Position numbers and translations under genes: made by a program
In this document: positions 7,975 to 13,526 of the stretch, one piece after another
Numbering within the stretch: the stretch's first letter is position 1
Layout of the letters: every line of letters begins with the position of its first letter
The notes under the pieces: generated by a model
Told to the model about the DNA's origin: nothing
The model's database searches: none
The model's input: the letters and a program-made list of their open reading frames with translations, nothing else
Origin: JAPEKQ01 sp964487295
GTDB lineage: Bacteria > Joyebacterota > Joyebacteria > Joyebacterales > Joyebacteraceae
Reading direction: 5' to 3'
NCBI GenBank assembly: GCA_964487295.1
Contig: CAZAQL010000020.1
Location: 1 to 28,915, forward strand
DNA: 28,915 bases

Positions 7975-8965
7975 GGGGACGACGCTCGATCTTCTGAGCG
8001 CGGCGATCGAGGGCGGCGGGTTCGCGGTCGATCAGGTCGTCACGATCCCGCCGGAGCTGGCCGAGCGGAACCACGTCGCGTTCTACCGGGGTCCCGAGCT
8101 GACCGCGCTTGCCGAGTCGCACGGCATCCCCGTCCACACGGTGCGCTCCTATCATCTCAAGGACGAAGAGGACCAGGCGTTCTTCGAGACGAGCGGCATC
8201 GATCTTCTGATCTCGCTGGGCTGGGAGCGGCTCGTGCCGGCGCCCGTCCTCAACGCGCTCGGCCGCTACGCGGTCGGCATGCACGGAAGCCCGTTCGGAC
8301 TGCCGCGGGGCCGCGGCCGCTCGCCGCTCAACTGGTCGCTCATCACGTGCCAGTCGAGGTTCATCACCTGCCTCTTCCGCTACGACCCCGGCATCGACTC
8401 GGGCGCCATCCTGGGTACGCGGACCTTCGACATCACCATCCACGACACGATCGCGACCCTCCACATGAAGAACCGGATCGCGATGCACCAGCTCCTCACG
8501 GCGATGGTCCCGCTCATCGAGCGCGACGAGGCGCTGCTAAAGCCGCAGGGCAACGAGGGGGCGACCTACTACCCGAAGCGCACCGCGTCGGACGGCGGGA
8601 TCGACTGGCGGCACGCGACGCTCGGCATCTACAACCTCGTGCGCGCGGTCGCGCCGCCGTACCCGGCCGCGTTCTGCTTCCACGAGGGCGAGAAGCTGCT
8701 CGTGACGGAGGCGTACCCGTTCGACGCGATGCTCTTCGACCCCGGCATCGAGCCGGGCACCGTCGTGGACGTCTCGCGGTCGCTCGGGTCGTTCGTCGTG
8801 AAGACAGTGGACGGGTCGCTCCTCGTGAAGCGGTTCGAGGGTGTGAGGCTCGACGCGATCTCGATCGGCGACGTCCTCGGGGGCGTCGACCAGGAGGAGG
8901 TCATGCGCGACATCGTCTCGCGGTACCCAGAGGGGCTGCCCGACGACCGCAAGGAGATCCGGTGA
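7949..8965 (+). CDS. Formyltransferase-like protein (sugar N-formyltransferase/Fmt family)
   Basis: This 338-residue protein matches the formyltransferase fold (methionyl-tRNA, GART and UDP-amino-sugar formyltransferases). The core reads GMHGSPFGLPRGRGRSPLNW, close to the ArnA-type 'N-L-H-G-S-L-L-P-x-x-R-G-R-A-P-L-N-W', and is followed by DPGIDSGAI. His112 and Asp150 fit the catalytic His and Asp, but Gly110 stands where the third catalytic residue, Asn, normally is. A C-terminal domain like that of Fmt/ArnA follows (residues about 210-320). GGGGAGG lies about 10 bases before the ATG, inside the upstream gene. Flanked by a deacetylase-like and a GT-C gene, it more likely acts on an amino sugar than on initiator tRNA. 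Inactivity or an altered reaction is possible. Confidence 0.78.
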   Translation: MKTALLGCKGTTLDLLSAAIEGGGFAVDQVVTIPPELAERNHVAFYRGPELTALAESHGIPVHTVRSYHLKDEEDQAFFETSGIDLLISLGWERLVPAPVLNALGRYAVGMHGSPFGLPRGRGRSPLNWSLITCQSRFITCLFRYDPGIDSGAILGTRTFDITIHDTIATLHMKNRIAMHQLLTAMVPLIERDEALLKPQGNEGATYYPKRTASDGGIDWRHATLGIYNLVRAVAPPYPAAFCFHEGEKLLVTEAYPFDAMLFDPGIEPGTVVDVSRSLGSFVVKTVDGSLLVKRFEGVRLDAISIGDVLGGVDQEEVMRDIVSRYPEGLPDDRKEIR

Positions 8966-10728
8966 GCATCGGAACCGACCGCGGACCCGGCGAGCGCGCC
9001 GGACGGCCGGACGGCGTGGGCACGATGTCCACGGCCGCCACGGACCGAGGGACGCGCGCCCCGGAATCAGACTCCCTGCGCGCGCCCTGGTGGATCCTCG
9101 CGCTCGTCGCGGCGCTCCTCGTCCCCGGCGTGTGGTGGGGGATGCCGAGCGAGTTCTCCGCCGCCATCGACGCGCCCGGGCCGTACTCGCCGCTCGCGTT
9201 CGTGGCGGAGTACGGCAACCCGTCGCTCGCGGGCATCTACCCGGCGACGCACCAGCTCGTGCTCCTCCTCTCGTACGGCCTCGTGCTGCTCGGCCTCCTG
9301 GTCACCGGCGGGCTCGATCTCGGCGCGCTCTCGGGAGCGTGGCCGCACGGGTTCGCCGACCCGGTCGCTGCGTTCACGGCGCTCATCGTCGCGGGCCGGA
9401 CCGTGTCGGTCATCATGGGCGTCTGGATCCTCGCGTCGCTCTGGCGACTCCGCTTCCCGGGATGGACGCGGGGCGCGGCGCTCGCGGCGACGGCGCTCCT
9501 CGCCGGGAGCGGGATCTTCGCGTACTACTCGCGGACGACGAACGTCGACATCCCCTACCTCTTCTGGTGGGTGCTCTCGTTCGTCGCGCTTTGGCGCTAC
9601 GCGCTCGGCGACGGGCGGACGCGCCACATCATCATCGCCGGCGTGCTCGCCGGCCTCGCGGTCGGCAGCAAGACGCAGGCGGCCGGACTCGTCCTCGGCT
9701 CCGGCCTCATCGTGCTGCTCGTGGGCCGCGCGGGGTCGCGCCTCCCCGAGCGCGTCCGGCACGCGGCCGTCCTGACCGCCGCGCTCATCGCCTCGTACGC
9801 GGTCTTCGCCATCCTGCCGCAGCCGGCGCGCTGGCTCTACCACGTGCGGAACTACACGCTGACGAACCGCTCCGTCGCGGAGTCGGTCGATCAGGTCGAG
9901 CTCACGTTCTCCGCAGGCGCGAGCCTCGTCCACGTCCTCTCGCTCGCAGGGATCGCGCTCGCGGTCCTCGGCGTCGTCTATCTGGCGCGGGAGCGCCGGT
10001 GGCGGCTCCTGGGCGTGTTGCTTCTCCCGGCCGCGTCGTACTACGCGCTCATCGTGGCGGCGACGGGGTTCGTGCCGTCGCGGTTCATGCTCCCGGTCGG
10101 GTGGCTGCTCGCCGTGCCCGCGGGCTACGGCGTCGTGAGGACGGCCGGGTTCCTCGGGCGCGGGCAGCGCGCGGTGTGGGTCGTGATCGTGGTGCTCGCG
10201 GTCGCGCGGCAGTTCGCGACCGGCTATCTGCCGGTGACGTGGGCGCAGACGGAGTCGATGAAGAACCGGCTCGCGCACGAGATCGGCGAGGTGGTGCCGC
10301 CGGGGAGCACGATCCACTGGATGGGGCCGCGCCCGCACCTGCCGGACGCGCGCGTCTACACGGACTACCGGCTCGTTCACTCGCCGGGCGAGAAGGCGTG
10401 GACGCGTTCGAGCGAGCACGCGGTGGCGGAGATCGGGGAGGAGGCTCCTCGCTACGTCCTCGCGGCCGAGCCACTCGCCGCGAACGCGGACGCGGTGCTT
10501 GTGCGCAGCTGGACGTACGCGGACTGGGTCCGCGACTCCGTCAGGATGCGCGTGATCCACGAGTTCCATCTGTACGAGACGGTGGAGAGCGTGCGGGAGC
10601 GGGCTGAGGGCGCGGCTGGTGCAGGTCTCTCAGGCGAGACTGTCGGCACGGGCCCTTCGAGCAGCCTTGGCGGCGCGGACGTTTCGGGCGACCCTACCGG
10701 TACAGGCTCTTCAGGCGGCCCCAGTTGA
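8962..10728 (+). CDS. Multi-spanning membrane glycosyltransferase-like protein (GT-C/PMT type)
   Basis: The product has 588 residues with about ten hydrophobic segments between residues 43 and 430. The segment around YYSRTTNVDIPYLFWW matches the loop of PMT_2/ArnT-like GT-C enzymes, which transfer sugars from polyprenyl-phosphate donors on the outer face of the inner membrane. A soluble region of about 120 residues follows, then a Gly/Ser/Thr-rich tail (about 545-588). The GTG start overlaps the previous stop (GTGA) and has AAGGAG 5 bases upstream, so translation is coupled. The first 40 residues are charged and probably cytoplasmic. The 3' end overlaps the convergent gene at 10694-12010 by 35 bases. 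The function is consistent with surface-glycan assembly; donor and acceptor are unknown. Confidence 0.78.
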   Translation: MSIGTDRGPGERAGRPDGVGTMSTAATDRGTRAPESDSLRAPWWILALVAALLVPGVWWGMPSEFSAAIDAPGPYSPLAFVAEYGNPSLAGIYPATHQLVLLLSYGLVLLGLLVTGGLDLGALSGAWPHGFADPVAAFTALIVAGRTVSVIMGVWILASLWRLRFPGWTRGAALAATALLAGSGIFAYYSRTTNVDIPYLFWWVLSFVALWRYALGDGRTRHIIIAGVLAGLAVGSKTQAAGLVLGSGLIVLLVGRAGSRLPERVRHAAVLTAALIASYAVFAILPQPARWLYHVRNYTLTNRSVAESVDQVELTFSAGASLVHVLSLAGIALAVLGVVYLARERRWRLLGVLLLPAASYYALIVAATGFVPSRFMLPVGWLLAVPAGYGVVRTAGFLGRGQRAVWVVIVVLAVARQFATGYLPVTWAQTESMKNRLAHEIGEVVPPGSTIHWMGPRPHLPDARVYTDYRLVHSPGEKAWTRSSEHAVAEIGEEAPRYVLAAEPLAANADAVLVRSWTYADWVRDSVRMRVIHEFHLYETVESVRERAEGAAGAGLSGETVGTGPSSSLGGADVSGDPTGTGSSGGPS

Positions 10729-12010
10729 CGCGCGAGGTCGTCTCGGGGTCCTCCACGACCGTCACCTCGCCGCCGCACGACGCCTCGGGGCACCAGTCGG
10801 AGTAGTCGACGCACCAGAGCAGCGACGGATCGTCGTCGCAGTCGTAGACCTTCCCGCCGATCTCCAGCGGATCGACCGTGTCCCACCAGTTACCCGTGAA
10901 GTCGATGGTCTCCCGCGTGAGCGAGGAGCGGACCAGCACCTCGTAGAGGGTGTCGTCCGCAAAGTAGTTGTCGTGGAAGACCGGCGCGGTGCCGCCGTCG
11001 CTCAGGCGGATGGCGGCCTCGCTCCCGATGGCGCGGTTCATGAAGAACGTGTTGCCCGAGAACTCCGAGGCGCGCGGTCTGGCGAGCGCGCCCATCGAGC
11101 CGATATCGATGGCGCCTCCGCCGACCGTCGTCGCCGAGTTCGACGTGAACTGGTTGTCCGCGACCGTGCACACGGTGTTGGTGACGTAGAGGCCGCCGCC
11201 CAGCTCGAGCGCGTGATTCCTGATGATGTCGTTGCCGGCGATGTCGGCGCCGCCGCAGTCGACGAGCGCGATGCCTCCGCCCGCGAGCGCGTTGTTCGAT
11301 TCGATACGGCAGTCCGTGACGACGCAGACGTCGCACGAGGCGTAGACGCCGCCGCCGATCTGGTCGAGCGAGATCCAGTCGGCCGAGTTGCCGAAGACCG
11401 TCGTCCCGTCCACCGTGAGGCTTCCCCCGACGAGGGCGATCCCGCCGCCGATGCCGGCCCGGTTGTTGCCGATGAACGAGTTGGTGATCACGATATCGCT
11501 GTCGACGCCGCCGATGCCGCCGCCGTGCGACTCGAGCGCGCTGCAGCTCGACATCGAGACGTTGTCGAAGTGCACGCTCGCGCTGTCGCAGCGGACGCCG
11601 CCGCCGTGCGCGTCCGAGTACCCGCGAATGAAGTGCAGACCCTCAACGCGCGTTCCCTGACCGACATTGAAGCAGTGGAGCACGGAGAACGGGTATGTCG
11701 ACTGGTTGTTCACGGTCGTGACGTCCGGACCGAGCTCGCCGATGAGGGCGACGCCGTCGGCCGACGGGCCGATCGAGATGTGTTCCTCGTAGGTCCCGGG
11801 TGCGACGAGGACCGTGTCGCCGGGCGAGGCGGCGTCGAGGCCGTCCTGGATCGTCTCGTGGTCACCGCCGCCCGCGGCATCGACGCGGATGACGCCCGCG
11901 TGCGCCGGGGTCGCGACGATCACGAGCGCAGCGGTCGCGATCGCGAGGAGGGGAGTGACAGGAAGCGTGATGAGCCGGGGCCGCTGGTGTCTGCTCGTAC
12001 CGGAACGCAT
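10694..12010 (-). CDS. Secreted right-handed beta-helix protein
   Basis: The product has 438 residues with a signal peptide (basic start, hydrophobic segment about 18-38, cleavage near AHA-G). Residues about 40-390 are a right-handed parallel beta-helix. It opens with the typical VDAAGGGDHETIQDGLDAA and VAPGTYEEHISI and continues with rungs rich in GGG, NS and N (for example NNRAGIGGGIAL, SNNALAGGGIAL, NHALELGGGLYV), as in polymorphic-outer-membrane/pectate-lyase-like proteins. A Cys-containing cap follows (SLLWCVDYSDWCPEASC). The extreme C-terminus is VNWGRLKSLYR, not a FlgD/Por domain. AAGGAGG lies 9 bases before the ATG. The role is probably surface binding or polysaccharide degradation; no lyase residues could be assigned. 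Confidence 0.85.
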   Translation of the reverse strand: MRSGTSRHQRPRLITLPVTPLLAIATAALVIVATPAHAGVIRVDAAGGGDHETIQDGLDAASPGDTVLVAPGTYEEHISIGPSADGVALIGELGPDVTTVNNQSTYPFSVLHCFNVGQGTRVEGLHFIRGYSDAHGGGVRCDSASVHFDNVSMSSCSALESHGGGIGGVDSDIVITNSFIGNNRAGIGGGIALVGGSLTVDGTTVFGNSADWISLDQIGGGVYASCDVCVVTDCRIESNNALAGGGIALVDCGGADIAGNDIIRNHALELGGGLYVTNTVCTVADNQFTSNSATTVGGGAIDIGSMGALARPRASEFSGNTFFMNRAIGSEAAIRLSDGGTAPVFHDNYFADDTLYEVLVRSSLTRETIDFTGNWWDTVDPLEIGGKVYDCDDDPSLLWCVDYSDWCPEASCGGEVTVVEDPETTSRVNWGRLKSLYR

Positions 12011-12055
12011 GGCGGGACCCTCCTTTGGCGGTTGGCGGATGGCCCCTTCATGATA

Positions 12056-12739
12056 TCACGTTCCGGTTCGGCTCCGGAGGACTTCTACCGAGCGGACGAG
12101 CGCGGGAATGATGGCGATGTGAATGGCCATGCCGATCCAGCCCGCGCCAAGTGCGCCCAGCGCGAGGGCGATCGAGCGGGCCTGGATGCCCAGAAGCGGG
12201 GCCAGCCAGACGACCACCGCGAACCAGACGACACGCCCGACGACCATGGCGCCGATGAGGGCGACGAGCGTCGGCGCGTAGCCGATCTGCCGGTTCGTGA
12301 CCGGCCGATCAGACAGGCCGCCGGTCACCTCAGTGTCGCCGGTGACCGGCTGATCAGCTCGAACGGCCGGCGCGCTCACAGCGCCGGGCGTCAGGCTGCC
12401 CGGGTCGATGGTCACCCTCGGGCCCATCATCCGGGCGATCCACGGCCGGAGGAGCCCGGCGACGAGGCCGTAGGTTCCCAGCTCGAAGAGCATCGGGATC
12501 ATGTAGAAGAACGTGGGGCGGCCCGTGAGGAGCCCCGACAGGACCGGCGAGCCGATGCCGACGACGAGGCCGCTCAGCGGCCCCATGAGAAGCCCCGCGA
12601 GGAACGCGGGGATGTGCATCGGCGAGAAGATGCGTCCGCCGAGCGGGATCATGTGGAAGACGATCGGCAGCACGACGCCCAGCGCGAGCAGGAGCGCGGT
12701 TCCGGTGATCGTCCCCGTCGTCATGCGGCGTCCGCTCAT
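12056..12739 (-). CDS. ECF-transporter substrate-binding (S) component-like membrane protein
   Basis: This 227-residue protein has about six hydrophobic segments. The N-terminal half (LPIVFHMIPLGGRIFSPMHIPAFLAGLLMGPLSGLVVGIGSP) is the pattern of ECF S components, small membrane proteins that bind a vitamin or metal and work with a shared energising module. A hydrophilic loop of about 45 residues (about 107-150, rich in Pro, Thr and Asp) interrupts the middle. The ATG overlaps the stop of the FmdE-like gene by 4 bases (ATGA), so the two proteins are made together. No A or T component is in the window. The substrate cannot be read from the sequence; a metal, a chelate or a cofactor precursor is suggested only by context. 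Confidence 0.75.
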   Translation of the reverse strand: MSGRRMTTGTITGTALLLALGVVLPIVFHMIPLGGRIFSPMHIPAFLAGLLMGPLSGLVVGIGSPVLSGLLTGRPTFFYMIPMLFELGTYGLVAGLLRPWIARMMGPRVTIDPGSLTPGAVSAPAVRADQPVTGDTEVTGGLSDRPVTNRQIGYAPTLVALIGAMVVGRVVWFAVVVWLAPLLGIQARSIALALGALGAGWIGMAIHIAIIPALVRSVEVLRSRTGT

Positions 12740-13239
12740 CGCGAGCCTCCTGTTCCCGGCCCGTCGTTCTCGCCGACCCGCGATGCGTCGTTCAATTCGC
12801 CTGCCTTCGACGGCCGCGCCTCTTCTCCGTCTTGTGACGAGACGACTTCGAGGAGCCGCTCCTCAGGCATCTCCCAGAGCTCGAGCGAGAAAGCGTGCTG
12901 GTCCTCCTCGCCGCACTCGTTCTCGATCCAGTCGAAGATCTCGCGGCGGAGCGTGAGGCTGAGCGTCCTGCCGTCCTGCCGGGCCACGACGCGCATCGAG
13001 CGGTCGTCACGGACCTTCATGCCGCCGTTGCCCGTCGTGCACGGTGTTGAGACCTGGATGCCGTCGGCGAGGCACGAGTAGGGAGGCTTCGGTCCCGTGT
13101 GGACGTCGATCGTCGTGCGGAACGGCTCGTCGCCGAACACGCGGACGATGGCGCGCCCCATCCTGAGGCCGACCACGAGGAACGGGCCGAGGTGCGTATG
13201 GAACTCCGCTGCCTTGACGAGCTCTTCCGGGAACTGCAC
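12736..13239 (-). CDS. FmdE-like protein (formylmethanofuran dehydrogenase subunit E family domain)
   Basis: The product has 167 residues. Its core carries the FmdE/FwdE signature: FHTHLGPFLVVGLRMG (His14, His16), then SCLADGIQVSTPCTTGNG (Cys56, Asp59, Cys67), the usual metal-binding pattern. The C-terminal treble-clef zinc finger of some members is absent; instead there is an acidic, Gly/Ser-rich tail. I chose the GTG at 13237-13239 because AGGAG lies 7 bases upstream and TATAAT lies 32-37 bases further back, which rules out an open frame extending to 13509. Family members in bacteria are generally annotated from molybdenum/tungsten-related contexts, but no formylmethanofuran pathway is present here. 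It is coupled to an ECF S component and divergent from the hyp operon. A metal-related role is inferred. Confidence 0.8.
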   Translation of the reverse strand: MQFPEELVKAAEFHTHLGPFLVVGLRMGRAIVRVFGDEPFRTTIDVHTGPKPPYSCLADGIQVSTPCTTGNGGMKVRDDRSMRVVARQDGRTLSLTLRREIFDWIENECGEEDQHAFSLELWEMPEERLLEVVSSQDGEEARPSKAGELNDASRVGENDGPGTGGSR

Positions 13240-13278
13240 GCGTCGTCTCCTGTATGCGGGTGTGAGGTTCGGAGGCGC

Positions 13279-13307
13279 ATTATACACGCGGGCGGGCCCC
13301 ACCGCCA
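13279..13307 (-). promoter_or_regulatory. Promoter for the fmdE-like/ECF pair
   Basis: On the minus strand a perfect TATAAT (13279-13284) sits 17 bases from TGGCGG (13302-13307). The -35 is weak (2 of 6), as expected for a regulated promoter. Transcription would start near 13272, giving a leader of about 33 bases. Confidence 0.6.
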
Positions 13308-13314
13308 GCGGTGG
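13299..13314. promoter_or_regulatory. Inverted repeat CCACC-N6-GGTGG, possible operator copy 1
   Basis: CCACCGCCAGCGGTGG is a perfect 7-bp-arm palindrome. It overlaps the -35 element of the leftward promoter. The same outer half-sites and the same 16-base length recur at 13448-13463. An operator role is inferred. Confidence 0.45.
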
Positions 13315-13361
13315 CGCCCGCGGGGGTACGCCGCCGGGGCGCGCATGCGCAGCCGGCCGCG

Positions 13362-13414
13362 GCGCCGTCTTCCCGCGTGGCCGCAGCGCCGTCTTCCCGC
13401 GTGGCCGCAGCGCC
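13362..13414. repeat. 24-bp tandem duplication
   Basis: A 24-base unit starting GCGCCGTCTTCCCGCG occurs at 13362-13385 and again, identical, at 13386-13409, followed by 5 matching bases. It lies between the two divergent promoters. The exact identity indicates a recent duplication. Confidence 0.9.
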
Positions 13415-13443
13415 CGGGCCCGTGGGCTCTCCCGGTTGCCCGG

Positions 13444-13472
13444 TTGCCCACCCTGCGGGGTGGGGGTAGTAT
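13444..13472 (+). promoter_or_regulatory. Promoter for the hyp operon
   Basis: TTGCCC (13444-13449) and TAGTAT (13467-13472) are separated by 17 bases. Transcription would start near 13479, about 48 bases before the hypF GTG. The -10 element is identical to that of the promoter at 7190-7218. Confidence 0.6.
13448..13463. promoter_or_regulatory. Inverted repeat CCACC-N6-GGTGG, possible operator copy 2
   Basis: CCACCCTGCGGGGTGG overlaps the end of the -35 element and fills most of the spacer of the hypF promoter. A protein bound here would block RNA polymerase. It shares half-sites and spacing with the repeat at 13299-13314; the centres are 149 bp apart. Confidence 0.45.
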
Positions 13473-13526
13473 GGTAGGTCTGACGATCGTGCCCCACGAC
13501 GCGCGCCAAGACCCCTGGGAGCCCGC

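Larger units (their letters stand above)
13240..13526. promoter_or_regulatory. Divergent control region between the fmdE-like pair and the hyp operon
   Basis: This 287-base stretch contains a leftward promoter (13279-13307), a rightward promoter (13444-13472), two related inverted repeats (13299-13314 and 13448-13463) and a 24-base tandem duplication (13362-13409). The open frame that crosses it on the minus strand is low-complexity and has no start signal, so I treat it as non-coding. Confidence 0.7.

Noticed and set aside
10619..13081. 820-codon plus-strand open frame
   Set aside because: It is antisense to the beta-helix, ECF and FmdE-like genes, all with real motifs and start signals on the other strand.
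13240..13509. N-terminal extension of the FmdE-like protein up to 13509
   Set aside because: The extension is repetitive Arg/Pro/Gly sequence, and a TATAAT promoter plus AGGAG-GTG start lie inside it, supporting the start at 13239.
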